Notes: generated by a model not told the origin, from the sequence alone. A DNA stretch of 64,000 bases from Marinobacterium_A aestuariivivens (GCF_042661465.1 NZ_JBHSWE010000001.1:1550001-1614000); one strand, 5' to 3'; shown: positions 20,234 to 29,365, counted from the first letter of the stretch. Program-made: numbers and translations.

Positions 20234-20797
20234 TCAGGCGCGGCTGACGTATTCGCCGGTACGGGTATCGATGCGCAGCACATCGCCGACTTCGATGAAC
20301 AGCGGCACGCGGACCATGGCGCCGGTGCTCAGGGTCGCCGGCTTGGAGCCGCCCTGGGCGGTATCGCCCTTGAGACCCGGGTCGGTTTCGGTGACTTCGA
20401 GCTCGACGAAGTTCGGCGGCGTCACGGCGATCGGGTTGCCGTTCCAGAGCGTGATCATGCAGCGATCCTGCTCCTTCAGCCACTTGTGGGCATCACCGAC
20501 GGCATTCTTGTCGGCCGCATACTGTTCGAAGGTCGCCGGCTCCATGAAGTGCCACATCTCGCCGTCGAAATAGAGGTACTCCATATCGCGGTCCATGACA
20601 TCGGCGCTTTCGGCGGACTCGTTGGACTTGAAGGTTTTTTCCCAGGTACGACCGGTGATCAGGTTGCGCATCTTGACGCGGGTGAACGCCTGGCCCTTGC
20701 CGGGCTTGACGAACTCGACGTCCGTCATGGTGCAGGGATCACCGTCCAGCATGATTTTCAGGCCGTTCTTGAACTGGTTCGCGGAATAATTTGCCAT
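20234..20797 (-). CDS. efp: Translation elongation factor P
   Basis: EF-P relieves ribosome stalling at polyproline. The product is 187 residues beginning ANYSANQFKNGLKIMLDGDP. The modification loop FVKPGKGQAF carries the target lysine for EpmA/EpmB, followed by the S1-like C-terminal domain (TPPNFVELEVTETDPGLKG, STGAMVRVPLFIEVGD). I chose the second ATG (20797) because the family starts MANYS or MATYS; another in-frame ATG lies two codons upstream. It is divergent from epmB across 112 bp. Confidence 0.97.
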   Translation of the reverse strand: MANYSANQFKNGLKIMLDGDPCTMTDVEFVKPGKGQAFTRVKMRNLITGRTWEKTFKSNESAESADVMDRDMEYLYFDGEMWHFMEPATFEQYAADKNAVGDAHKWLKEQDRCMITLWNGNPIAVTPPNFVELEVTETDPGLKGDTAQGGSKPATLSTGAMVRVPLFIEVGDVLRIDTRTGEYVSRA

Positions 20798-20909
20798 ATG
20801 CAATAAGACTCGGGGGCTTGATGAGCGTTAACGATCCGGGCAGCGCCCGAAAATTGACAGCTATTCTACTTGAAAGCAGAATGCGAGCAAATTCCGGTAG
20901 TGCGCCTCC

Positions 20910-21929
20910 ATGAATCTCCCCGTCACCCAGCTAGACGACTGGCAGCAGTTGCTCAGTCATACCCTCGATGATCCGGCCGAACTGCTGCGCCAGCTGGCGC
21001 TGCCCGACAGCCTGCTGGCACCGGCCATTGCCGCGGCCGGCGATTTCCCGCTGCGGGTCCCCCTGCCCTACCTCAGGCGCATCCGCAGGGGCGATCCCGA
21101 TGACCCGCTGCTGCGCCAGATATTGCCACTGGGCGCCGAGCGGGTGGCGGTGCCGGGCTATGTCACCGACCCGCTGGCGGAAGCGGCAGCCAATCATCGC
21201 GACGGACTGATCCACAAATACAAAGGCCGGGTGCTGCTGATACTGACCGGTGCCTGCGCGATCAACTGCCGTTACTGCTTCCGCCGTCACTTCCCCTATG
21301 ATGAAAACCGGCTGGGGCCGGATCAGTGGCGCGAGGTGCTGGACTACCTGCACCGGCACCCCGAGGTCAACGAGGTGATCTTTTCCGGCGGCGATCCACT
21401 GGCCACCAGCGATCGTCGGCTGGCGCGGATGATCGGCGACCTGGCGCAGATTCCGCATCTGGCCCGGCTGCGGGTGCACAGCCGACTGCCGGTGGTGATT
21501 CCGCAGCGGATCACCGACAGTCTGATCGAGGCTCTGACCGGCAGCCGCCTGCAGAGCGTCATGGTGCTGCACAGCAATCACGGCAACGAAATCGATGCCG
21601 AGGTGGCTGGCGCCGTTGCCCGTCTGCGACAGGCCGGCGTCACCCTGCTCAACCAGGCGGTGCTGCTGCGCGGCGTGAACGACAGTGTCGCGGCACAGAA
21701 AAATCTCAGCGAACGCCTCTTCAGCGCCGGCATCCTGCCCTATTATCTATTTGTGCTCGATGCGGTCGCCGGCGCCGCTCATTTCGATGTGTCCGACGAT
21801 GAGGCCCGTGCACTGGTGCTGGAGTTGCAGTCGGAACTGCCCGGTTTCCTGGTTCCGCGGCTCGCCCGCGAGATTCCGGGGCGCCCGTCGAAAACGCTGC
21901 TGATACTCTCCGGCGACAGTACAAGCTGA
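20910..21929 (+). CDS. epmB: EF-P (R)-beta-lysine aminomutase EpmB
   Basis: A radical-SAM and PLP enzyme that converts alpha-lysine to (R)-beta-lysine for EF-P. The 339-residue product has the radical-SAM motif TGACAINCRYCFRRHFPYDE, then VIFSGGDPLATSD, the PLP-binding region and a C-terminal lysine in GRPSKTLLIL. It is short for lysine 2,3-aminomutases, as EpmB proteins are. It is divergent from efp, with epmA just beyond. Confidence 0.95.
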   Translation: MNLPVTQLDDWQQLLSHTLDDPAELLRQLALPDSLLAPAIAAAGDFPLRVPLPYLRRIRRGDPDDPLLRQILPLGAERVAVPGYVTDPLAEAAANHRDGLIHKYKGRVLLILTGACAINCRYCFRRHFPYDENRLGPDQWREVLDYLHRHPEVNEVIFSGGDPLATSDRRLARMIGDLAQIPHLARLRVHSRLPVVIPQRITDSLIEALTGSRLQSVMVLHSNHGNEIDAEVAGAVARLRQAGVTLLNQAVLLRGVNDSVAAQKNLSERLFSAGILPYYLFVLDAVAGAAHFDVSDDEARALVLELQSELPGFLVPRLAREIPGRPSKTLLILSGDSTS

Positions 21930-22056
21930 AGCTGCAACGTGCGACAATCCGGAAACTGCTGTAGCGGTGGACAGGAGGCCCCAGGTGCCCGCTGTCTGCC
22001 ATGAACGACAGCGGCAGGAAGAATAAAGACACGGAATCTAGCAGGAGCCTGTTCAA

Positions 22057-22590
22057 ATGAAAGCCTGGAAAGTGCTGTTACCCGTCGCTTGCGCGATTGC
22101 GCTGGCAGGTTGCGACAGTATGTTCAAGAAACCCGAGCCCCCGGCCCCCGAGCCCGAGCCGGTCGTCAAGGTCAAGCCGCTGAAGGAGCCGGTCGTTCAG
22201 ATCCACGGATTCAAGCCCGGACAACCCGGCAAGGGAGGGCTGACCGACGCCCATATCCGCTTCAGCAACGTTTCGGACCAGACCCTGCAGTTCGTGATGT
22301 TCAAGACCACCGCCTACGATGCCGAAGGGCACATCGTCCCGGCCAAGAAGACCAACCGCCCGGATGCCTGGCTGCGGGTCGCGGGCCCCTTCCGCCCGCT
22401 CGCACCGCCGGGTGAGCACAAGTGGGACAAGATCTGGCAGCACAAGCAGATCGCCTGCTTCGAGGTCGAAGGGGTGGAAATCATCTACATGGACGGGGCC
22501 AACGAGTATTACAACGAGAGCCGTCTGGGCGATATCCTCGACACCGGCCTGAACAACAGCTGCAGAACCAACCTGGTGGTGCAGCAGTAA
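22057..22590 (+). CDS. Hypothetical lipoprotein
   Basis: A 177-residue predicted lipoprotein: lipobox IALAGCDSM (Cys about 19), a proline-rich spacer (PEPPAPEPEP), then a compact domain with ISNVS-like beta strands (DAHIRFSNVSDQTLQFVMF). Two cysteines are near the C-terminus (IACFEVEG and NNSCRTNL). The domain resembles periplasmic YcfL-like folds in outline only. No operon partner: epmB ends 127 bases upstream and the next gene converges. Confidence 0.8.
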   Translation: MKAWKVLLPVACAIALAGCDSMFKKPEPPAPEPEPVVKVKPLKEPVVQIHGFKPGQPGKGGLTDAHIRFSNVSDQTLQFVMFKTTAYDAEGHIVPAKKTNRPDAWLRVAGPFRPLAPPGEHKWDKIWQHKQIACFEVEGVEIIYMDGANEYYNESRLGDILDTGLNNSCRTNLVVQQ

Positions 22591-22629
22591 CGCGACGCCC
22601 GGCCGACTCCAGGTGGCCGGGCAGACGGC

Positions 22630-22956
22630 TTATTTGTCCCTGCGCGGGGGTACGGACAGCGGAAAGGCCGTGATGGTGCCCTTCGCCTCGCTGATCTTCG
22701 GTACGCCCTCCTGTTTCACCTCGTCAATGCGGATGATCGCCTGCATCGGGATAAAGGAGCGTTTGACGTCGCCGAACTGCTTCTTCAGCTTTTCTTCGCC
22801 CGGATCCACCAGCAACTCCGAGCGGGTGCCGAAGACAAACTCCCCGACTTCGATAAAGCCCCACATCTCGCTCTGATAGACATGACGGGCGTAGACTTCG
22901 TATACCTGGTCCTGGTTGACGAATTGCACCCGGTACATCCGTTCATCACTGGCCAT
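22630..22956 (-). CDS. DUF1820 family protein
   Basis: A 108-residue conserved protein of DUF1820, with RVQFVNQDQVYEVYARHVYQ, then EMWGFIEVGEFVFG and the SFIPMQAIIRIDEV segment. Function unknown. It is soluble, acidic and small. The start at 22956 matches the family; a GTG 27 bases upstream is possible. It is transcribed divergently from miaB. Confidence 0.85.
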   Translation of the reverse strand: MASDERMYRVQFVNQDQVYEVYARHVYQSEMWGFIEVGEFVFGTRSELLVDPGEEKLKKQFGDVKRSFIPMQAIIRIDEVKQEGVPKISEAKGTITAFPLSVPPRRDK

Positions 22957-23064
22957 CGATTCTCTGCTCTCGCTTTTCGACACTGCAACTGATGCTCCCT
23001 ATATGAGGGCGAATTGCGGCTTTGCAAGGTTGCTCAAATTCTGGTCAGCCCCGGCGCCTTTCAG

Positions 23065-23070
23065 TATAAT
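23065..23070 (+). promoter_or_regulatory. Predicted miaB promoter (-10 element)
   Basis: A consensus tataat at 23065-23070 with tggtca 17 bases upstream as a 4-of-6 match to the -35 element. It lies between the divergent DUF1820 and miaB genes, upstream of the double hairpin. Confidence 0.5.
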
Positions 23071-23083
23071 GCGCGGTCCTTTC

Positions 23084-23154
23084 GGGAGCCCCGCCCGTAT
23101 CCGTGGGCGCTCCCGGGAGTCGCGCCGGGACACTGCGTCCCGGCGCGACTCCCG
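23084..23154. repeat. Double hairpin in the miaB leader
   Basis: Two adjacent inverted repeats. The first is gggagccccgcccg paired with cgtgggcgctccc (23084-23114). The second is a perfect 18-bp stem at 23114-23131 paired with 23137-23154, loop actgc. Both begin with GGGAG. They sit between the -10 element and the miaB ribosome site, so they would be in the miaB mRNA leader. Confidence 0.8.
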
Positions 23155-23184
23155 CTGAAACCGTTCAACCAATACAGGTGAGAG

Positions 23185-24534
23185 ATGGCGAAAAAGCTGT
23201 TTATCAAAACCCATGGCTGCCAGATGAACGAGTACGATTCCGCCCGCATGGCCGATCTGCTCGGCGAAAGCCATGAACTGGAGCTGACCGACAATCCCGA
23301 CGAAGCGGATGTCCTGCTGCTCAACACCTGTTCGATTCGCGAGAAGGCCCAGGAAAAGGTATTCCATCAGCTCGGTCGCTGGCGCAAGCTCAAGGATCGC
23401 AAGCCCGATCTGGTGATCGGTGTCGGCGGCTGCGTCGCCAGCCAGGAGGGCGAAGCCATCTACGAACGCGCGCCCTATGTCGACATGATCTTCGGCCCCC
23501 AGACGCTGCACCGACTGCCGGAAATGATCGATCTGACCCACCAGGGCCAGAAAGGCGTCGTCGATGTCAGCTTCCCCGAAATCGAGAAGTTCGACCACCT
23601 GCCGGCACCGAAGGTCGAAGGCGCCGAAGCCTTCGTTTCGGTGATGGAGGGCTGCAGCAAGTACTGCACCTTCTGTGTCGTGCCCTATACCCGCGGCGAA
23701 GAGGTCAGCCGGCCGCTGGACGACGTCCTGGCCGAATGCGTCGAACTGGCCGAACAGGGCGTGCGCGAAGTCAACCTGCTGGGGCAGAACGTCAACGCCT
23801 ACCGCGGCGCCACCCATGACGGCGACAACGCGGACCTGGCCGAACTGATCCGCCTGATAGCCGGCATCGACGGCATCGACCGCATCCGCTTCACCACCTC
23901 TCACCCGGTGGAGTTCAGCGACAGCCTGATCGATGTCTACGCCGAGGTGCCGGAACTGGTCAGCCACCTGCATCTGCCGGTGCAGAGCGGGTCCGATCGC
24001 ATTCTGATGGCGATGAAACGCGGCCACACGGCGCTGGAGTACAAGTCCAAGCTGCGCCGCATCCGCAAGCTGCGTCCGGAGATCAGTTTCTCGTCCGACT
24101 TCATCATCGGATTCCCGGGCGAAAACGATGCCGATTTCGAGGCCACCATGAACCTGATTCAGGAGGTCGGATTCGACCACTCCTTCAGCTTCGTCTACAG
24201 CCGCCGCCCCGGCACACCGGCCGCGGACCTGTCCGACACCGTCTCGGAAGAGACCAAGAAACAGCGTCTGAAAATTCTTCAGGACCGTATCACCGCCCAG
24301 GCGATGCAGATCAGCCGCCGCATGGTCGGCAGCGTCCAGCGCATCCTGGTCAATGGCTACTCGAAGAAGGACCCGGGCGAACTGTCGGGCCGCACCGAGA
24401 ACAACCGGGTGGTGAACTTCCGTTGTGCCGACCCGGACCTGATCGGATGCTTCGCCGACGTGCGCATCGTCGAGGCCTACGCCAATTCGCTGCGCGGGGA
24501 ACTGATCGGTTCCGAGCTGGATCAAACACACTGA
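23185..24534 (+). CDS. miaB: tRNA-2-methylthio-N6-dimethylallyladenosine synthase MiaB
   Basis: MiaB methylthiolates i6A37 of tRNAs that read UNN codons. The 449-residue protein has the three-cysteine auxiliary cluster site (THGCQMNEYDS, LLLNTCSIREKAQEKVF, GVGGCVASQEGE). The radical-SAM motif is MEGCSKYCTFCVVPYTRGEE, and a C-terminal TRAM domain is about residues 380-445. ATG 23185 follows gtgagag. It heads a same-strand run with phoH-ybeY, corC and lnt, as in other gammaproteobacteria. Confidence 0.97.
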   Translation: MAKKLFIKTHGCQMNEYDSARMADLLGESHELELTDNPDEADVLLLNTCSIREKAQEKVFHQLGRWRKLKDRKPDLVIGVGGCVASQEGEAIYERAPYVDMIFGPQTLHRLPEMIDLTHQGQKGVVDVSFPEIEKFDHLPAPKVEGAEAFVSVMEGCSKYCTFCVVPYTRGEEVSRPLDDVLAECVELAEQGVREVNLLGQNVNAYRGATHDGDNADLAELIRLIAGIDGIDRIRFTTSHPVEFSDSLIDVYAEVPELVSHLHLPVQSGSDRILMAMKRGHTALEYKSKLRRIRKLRPEISFSSDFIIGFPGENDADFEATMNLIQEVGFDHSFSFVYSRRPGTPAADLSDTVSEETKKQRLKILQDRITAQAMQISRRMVGSVQRILVNGYSKKDPGELSGRTENNRVVNFRCADPDLIGCFADVRIVEAYANSLRGELIGSELDQTH

Positions 24535-24585
24535 ATGCCTTTTTCGTAACCGGGCGGCGCCGTCGCCCGGACGACAGGAGCCAAA

Positions 24586-26040
24586 TTGAACACTGCGCAA
24601 TCGCTAAAACTCACCCTGGAACCCGACAACCCCGAACACCTGGCCAATCTTTGCGGCCAGCTCGATGAACACCTCAAGCTGATCGAACAGCGCCTGCATA
24701 TCGAAATCCGCAACCGCGGCAATCACTTCCAGCTGATCGGCGATCTCGATATCGTCAAGGTCGTGGGCGAAATTCTCGAGCGCCTCTATGCCGAAGCCAG
24801 GAAGGGCGTGCAGTTGACGCCGGAGATGGTCCACCTGCAGTTGCAGCAGTCCGGCGTCGAGCTGCTGCAGAGCAGGCTCGAAAAGACCGATGCCGAGGTG
24901 AGCATCCGCACCAAGAAGGTCCATATCCGTCCGCGCGGCGCCAACCAGCAGCAGTATGTCCGAGCCATCCGCGACTTCGACATCAACTTCGGCATCGGGC
25001 CTGCCGGTACCGGCAAGACCTACCTGGCCGTGGCCTGCGCGGTGGAGGCGCTGGAGCGCGAAGAGATCAGCCGCATCCTGCTGGTGCGCCCGGCGGTCGA
25101 GGCCGGCGAGAAGCTCGGTTTCCTGCCCGGCGACCTGGCACAGAAGGTCGATCCCTATCTGCGCCCGCTCTATGACGCACTCTACGAAATGCTCGGTTTC
25201 GAGCGCGTGACCAAGCTGATCGAACGCAACGTCATCGAGGTCGCGCCGCTGGCCTATATGCGCGGCCGCACGCTCAACGGCTCTTTCGTCATCCTCGACG
25301 AAAGCCAGAACACGACCCGGGAACAGATGAAGATGTTCCTGACCCGTATCGGCTTCGGCTCCACGGCCGTGATTACCGGCGATATCACCCAGGTCGACCT
25401 GCCGCGCAATACCCAGTCGGGGCTGATGCACGCCATGCGGGTGCTGGACGGCGTCAAGGACATCGGGTTCACCCACTTCACGGCCAAGGACGTGGTACGT
25501 CATCCGCTGGTGCAGCACATCGTCGAGGCCTATGACCGTTTCGAGAAGGCAACCGCCGACGAGCAGCCCAGGAGCCCGCCAATCGTGACAGCCTGCATCG
25601 AACTGCAGATCGGGACCGATGCGACCGGTCTGCCCTCGCAAGCCCAGTTCCAGCAATGGGTCGACGCGGCACTCGGCAGCCGCCACGACGGCGCCGAGCT
25701 CTGCATCCGCATCGTCGACGCCGACGAAAGCCAGACGCTGAACCGGCAGTACCGCGGCAAGGACAAGCCCACCAATGTGTTGTCCTTTCCGTTCGAAGTG
25801 CCCGAGGGCATTCCCCTGGACCTGCTCGGCGACCTGGTGATCTGTGCCCAAGTCGTCGCCCGCGAGGCGGTCGAGCAGCAGAAACCCGAATTGGACCACT
25901 GGGCCCATATGGTCATACACGGGACCTTGCATCTGCTCGGCTACGATCATATAAATGACGAGGACGCCGACGAGATGGAGTCGCTGGAACAGCAGATTCT
26001 CGCCGACCTTGCCATTCCTGACCCCTACCAAGCACGCTAA
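24586..26040 (+). CDS. PhoH-like ATPase and YbeY endoribonuclease in one open frame
   Basis: Residues 1 to about 328 are PhoH/YbeZ: Walker A GIGPAGTGKTYLAVA, VRPAVEAGEKLGFLPGD, Walker B GSFVILDESQNTT, ITGDITQVDLP. From about 334 the frame continues as YbeY, the rRNA-maturation and quality-control RNase, with the metal triad HGTLHLLGYDH and KPTNVLSFPFEVPEG. Between them is caggag 10 bases before a GTG that overlaps a TGA in another frame (GTGA). This is what two ordinary, overlapping genes would look like after a net one-base gain or two-base loss. YbeZ and YbeY are known partners, so a true fusion is possible; given the other frame breaks here I favour two genes, with ybeY from about 25585. 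Confidence 0.85.
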   Translation: MNTAQSLKLTLEPDNPEHLANLCGQLDEHLKLIEQRLHIEIRNRGNHFQLIGDLDIVKVVGEILERLYAEARKGVQLTPEMVHLQLQQSGVELLQSRLEKTDAEVSIRTKKVHIRPRGANQQQYVRAIRDFDINFGIGPAGTGKTYLAVACAVEALEREEISRILLVRPAVEAGEKLGFLPGDLAQKVDPYLRPLYDALYEMLGFERVTKLIERNVIEVAPLAYMRGRTLNGSFVILDESQNTTREQMKMFLTRIGFGSTAVITGDITQVDLPRNTQSGLMHAMRVLDGVKDIGFTHFTAKDVVRHPLVQHIVEAYDRFEKATADEQPRSPPIVTACIELQIGTDATGLPSQAQFQQWVDAALGSRHDGAELCIRIVDADESQTLNRQYRGKDKPTNVLSFPFEVPEGIPLDLLGDLVICAQVVAREAVEQQKPELDHWAHMVIHGTLHLLGYDHINDEDADEMESLEQQILADLAIPDPYQAR

Positions 26041-26053
26041 CCGAGGACCCCCA

Positions 26054-26896
26054 ATGAGCGTTGACCGATCGGGAGGCCAACCCCGAAGTTGGTTCGGCCG
26101 CATTGCCCAGGCACTGACAGACGAACCCCGTTCCCGAGATGATCTGCTGTACCTGCTGCGCGAAGCGGTCGACGACAATATCCTCAGCCAGGAAGCCCTC
26201 GGCATCATCGAGGGCGCGATGCAGGTCTCGGACATGCAGGTGCGCGACGTGATGGTCCCCCGCTCGCAGATGGTCGTCGTACAGGTGGAACAGTCACCGC
26301 GCGATTTCCTGCCGGTGATCATCTCCAGTGCCCACTCCCGCTTTCCGGTGGTCGGCGAGAACCCCGATGAAATCCTCGGCATCCTGCTCGCCAAGGAGCT
26401 GCTGCCGCTGATCCTCGAAGACAACTGCGACAGCTTCGACATCCGCAGCGCGCTGCGCCCGGTCACCGTGATTCCGGAATCCAAGCGCCTCAACACCCTG
26501 CTGCAGGAATTTCGCGCCACCCGCAACCATATGGCGGTGGTGGTCGATGAATACGGCGGAGTCGCTGGCCTGATCACCATCGAGGACGTGCTCGAGCAGA
26601 TCGTCGGCGAGATCGAGGACGAAACCGATATCGACGATGACGACGGCAATATCCGCCCGTTCGACGACAATGGCTATATCGTCAAGGCGCTGACGCCGAT
26701 CGAGGATTTCAACGAATACTTCGATGTCGGCCTGCCCGACGACGACTTCGATACCATCGGCGGACTGGTGACCCAGCGCTTCGGCCACCTGCCGCGCAAG
26801 GACGAAAGCGTCGAACTGGACGAGTTCAGCTTCAAGGTACTGGCCTCCGACAACCGGCGCATCCGTCTGCTGCAGGTCAGCCGCCAGGCACGCTGA
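26054..26896 (+). CDS. corC: CorC/YbeX-family CBS-domain protein
   Basis: A 280-residue protein. The N-terminal segment is soluble, a pair of CBS domains spans about 60-190 (VRDVMVPRSQMVVV, MAVVVDEYGGVAGLITIEDV), and a C-terminal CorC_HlyC transporter-associated domain spans about 205-280. The family is linked to magnesium/cobalt efflux and, by context here, to ribosome and envelope maintenance. The ATG at 26054 is 14 bases after the ybeY stop with gagg upstream. The longer frame starting at 25955 is within ybeY and not used. Confidence 0.94.
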   Translation: MSVDRSGGQPRSWFGRIAQALTDEPRSRDDLLYLLREAVDDNILSQEALGIIEGAMQVSDMQVRDVMVPRSQMVVVQVEQSPRDFLPVIISSAHSRFPVVGENPDEILGILLAKELLPLILEDNCDSFDIRSALRPVTVIPESKRLNTLLQEFRATRNHMAVVVDEYGGVAGLITIEDVLEQIVGEIEDETDIDDDDGNIRPFDDNGYIVKALTPIEDFNEYFDVGLPDDDFDTIGGLVTQRFGHLPRKDESVELDEFSFKVLASDNRRIRLLQVSRQAR

Positions 26897-26935
26897 CGAC
26901 AGATGAAAACGGATACTTCTGGAAACCGGTACTAG

Positions 26936-28503
26936 ATGAGTGCGACGGATCGCGGTTCCTTTTCCTCCTGGCCTTTCTGGCTTCGGGCACTGGGCGCGCT
27001 GCTGGCTGGCGGCCTGACGCCGCTGGCCTTCGCGCCCTTCGACCTCTGGCCGCTGGCGCTGCTGATGCCGGCACTGTTCTGGTTCAGCCTGAAGCGGCAA
27101 AGTGCCGCCCGCTGTGGCTGGCTCGGCTGGCTGTTCGGGCTCGGCTTCTACGGTGTCGGCACTTCCTGGGTCTACGTCAGCATCCATACCTACGGCAACG
27201 CCTCGACTCTCCTCGCAGGCCTGCTCACGGCGGCCTTCGTGGCCGGCATGGCGCTGTTCAGTGCGGCCCAGGGCTGGATGTTCGGACGCCTGTTCGGGCG
27301 CACCGGCGCCCGGCAGTGGCTCGGTTTCGTCGGCCTCTGGGTGATCTGGGAGTGGGTTCGCAGCTGGCTGCTGACCGGTTTTCCCTGGCTCTATCTCGGC
27401 TACCCGCTGCTCGATACGCCGCTGGCCGCCTGGGCGCCGCTCGGGGGCGTCTGGCTCGCGAGCCTGGTGGCGCTGCTGCTCGGCGTCGGCAGCGTTCAGC
27501 TGCTGCTGACTCCACAGCCACCCTCCCGTAGGAATGAGCGCATTCTGCCCGCCGCCCTGATCAGCCTGGTGCTGCTGGTGCCGCTGCTGTTGCAGGGCGC
27601 CTGGACGAAACCGGCCGGCGAGCCGTTGCGGGTCGGCCTGGTGCAAGGTGATATTCCGCAGCAACTGAAATGGCAGCGCGACCTGCTGCCGGACATCCTC
27701 AACCGCTACATGGGCCTCAGCATGCGGCTCGGCGACGTCGACCTGCTGATCTGGCCCGAAACCGCCATTCCGGCCCCCTGGGACGCGCCGAACCCCATCT
27801 CGCGCCCTTCCTGCAGACGCTGTCCGACAACGGTACCGGCCTTATAGCCGGCCTGCCCTCGGTACTGACCGATGCCGAAGATCCGTCCAGACGCATCTTT
27901 CACAACAGTCTGGCGCTGCTGAGCCCCGAGCGGGCGGTCTACCACAAGCAGCGGCTGGTGCCCTTCGGCGAGTACGTGCCGCTGGAAACGTTGCTGCGCG
28001 GCCTGATCGATTTCTTCGACCTGCCGATGTCGAGTTTCAGCCTGCCGCAGACGGAACAGCCACCGCTGCCGTTTCGCGATCACCGACTCGCCGCCGCCAT
28101 CTGCTACGAGATCGCCTACCCCGAACTGGTGCGCCGGGAAAGCCTCGAATCCGACCTGCTGCTGACGGTCTCCAACGATACCTGGTTCGGTCACTCGATT
28201 GCGCCGGATCAGCACCTTCAGATCGCGCGGATGCGGGCGCTGGAAACCGGCCGCTGGTTGATCCGTGCCACCAACAACGGCATCAGCGCGCTGATCGACG
28301 CCGACGGCCGCATCCGCGCCGAAGCGCCTCGTTACCAGACGGCTCTGCTGGCCGGGGAGGTACAGGGTATGCAAGGACTCACTCCCTTCCAGCGTCTCGG
28401 CGCCTGGCCGGCGCTTGTCCTGGCCCTGTTCGGCTGCCTGATCGCCATGCCGCGTCTGCAGCGACAGCGCCTCAGTGCCTCGAGAGCCGGAGATAACTGC
28501 TAA
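26936..28503 (+). CDS. lnt: Apolipoprotein N-acyltransferase Lnt (frame break)
   Basis: Lnt adds the third acyl chain to lipoproteins in the inner membrane. N-terminal multi-span membrane helices occupy about residues 12-215, then a nitrilase-fold domain. The catalytic triad is visible across both frames: Glu in LLIWPETAIPAPW, Lys in AVYHKQRLVPFGEYVP, Cys in AAAICYEIAYPELV. The frames join at the C run 27793-27796, where one more base gives PNPHLAPFLQTLSDNG and 522 residues, a normal length. It follows corC by 39 bases, consistent with an operon. Confidence 0.94.
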
Positions 28504-28539
28504 TCTGCTACTGAAGCCCGGACAGAGGTGAGGTGCAGC

Positions 28540-28860
28540 ATGGCCGACAAACGACTTCCACAGAACTACCTGGATTTTCGCAGCCGGTACAGGAAACTGG
28601 CCGGCGCCATCGACGAGCTTGGCAAGGCGGTGCGCGACGAGGGTCCGCTGGACGAAAAAAGCGCCCAGCTGATCCAGCTTGCCGCCGCCGCCAGCACCCG
28701 CTCGGAAGGCGCCGTGCACAGCCATGCCCGCCGCGCCGTCGATGCTGGTGCCAGCGCCGACGAGGTACGCCATGCCATCCTGCTGCTGACCAGCACCATC
28801 GGCTTCCCTGCGGTAATGGCCGCGTTGAGCTGGGTGGATGATGTCTTGGGTGACGGGTGA
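28540..28860 (+). CDS. Carboxymuconolactone decarboxylase-family protein lacking the CxxC
   Basis: A 106-residue all-helical CMD-family protein. The family core EGxxxxH is present as SEGAVHSHARRAVDAGASAD, and TSTIGFPAVMAAL fits the second conserved helix. The two cysteines that AhpD-type members use for disulphide chemistry are Ala and Ser here, so peroxidase-reductant activity is unlikely. The start has gaggtgagg upstream. It follows lnt by 36 bases. Its TGA is inside a 7-mer repeat. Confidence 0.85.
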   Translation: MADKRLPQNYLDFRSRYRKLAGAIDELGKAVRDEGPLDEKSAQLIQLAAAASTRSEGAVHSHARRAVDAGASADEVRHAILLLTSTIGFPAVMAALSWVDDVLGDG

Positions 28861-28870
28861 CGCGTTACCT
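28850..28870. repeat. 7-base repeat at the CMD-protein stop
   Basis: gtgacgg, gtgacgc, gttacct in succession, containing the stop codon of the upstream gene and touching the stop of the converging yqaA-like gene. Confidence 0.6.
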
Positions 28871-29300
28871 AAAACAGCAGGATGTCAGCAAACAGGATCA
28901 CCACCAGATAGCGTACGCCCTTGCCGATGGCGACCAGCGCCACGAAGAGGTCAAGGCGCACCTTCATCAGGCCGCCGATAAAGGTCAGCGCATCGCCGCC
29001 GATCGGCAGCCAGGCGAACAGCAGGCTCCAGACGCCGAAGTGCTGGAACCAGCGCTGCGCCCGCTCGAGGTCGGTCTTCTTCGCCGGGAACCAGCGCCGG
29101 TCCTGGTAATGCAGAAGATAGCGCCCAAGCCACCAGTTCAGAACCGAACCGCCGGTATTGCCCAGGGTCGCCACCAGCCAGAGCCAGGGCCACTGCTCGG
29201 GCTGATCCAGCAGCAGCGCCGCCAGGTATACCTCGGAGTAGAACGGCAGGATGGTGGCTGCGGCGAAGGCGCCGCCGAAGAGCAGCAGGTATTCAAGCAT
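28869..29300 (-). CDS. YqaA-type membrane protein (DedA/VTT superfamily)
   Basis: A 143-residue membrane protein with four or five hydrophobic segments. The family signature is FYSEVYLAALLLDQPEQW, TLGNTGGSVLNWWLGRY and WLPIGGDALTFIGG. DedA-superfamily proteins act in lipid or bicarbonate transport across the inner membrane; the small YqaA group is not characterised. The ATG at 29298-29300 lies inside one arm of a perfect 50-bp palindrome. Confidence 0.88.
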   Translation of the reverse strand: MLEYLLLFGGAFAAATILPFYSEVYLAALLLDQPEQWPWLWLVATLGNTGGSVLNWWLGRYLLHYQDRRWFPAKKTDLERAQRWFQHFGVWSLLFAWLPIGGDALTFIGGLMKVRLDLFVALVAIGKGVRYLVVILFADILLF

Positions 29301-29346
29301 CCGTTAAGCTTCCGTTTCCTGCAGGAAACGGAAGCTTAACGGATGC
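29297..29346. repeat. Perfect 50-bp palindrome over the yqaA-type start codon
   Basis: Two 25-base arms with no loop, centred on ctgcag between 29321 and 29322. Each arm holds one aagctt. The left end includes the cat that is the start codon of the minus-strand gene, so start and ribosome-binding region would be in the stem of the mRNA. Confidence 0.97.
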
Positions 29347-29365
29347 AGCCAAAAGCTTGAAGCCT

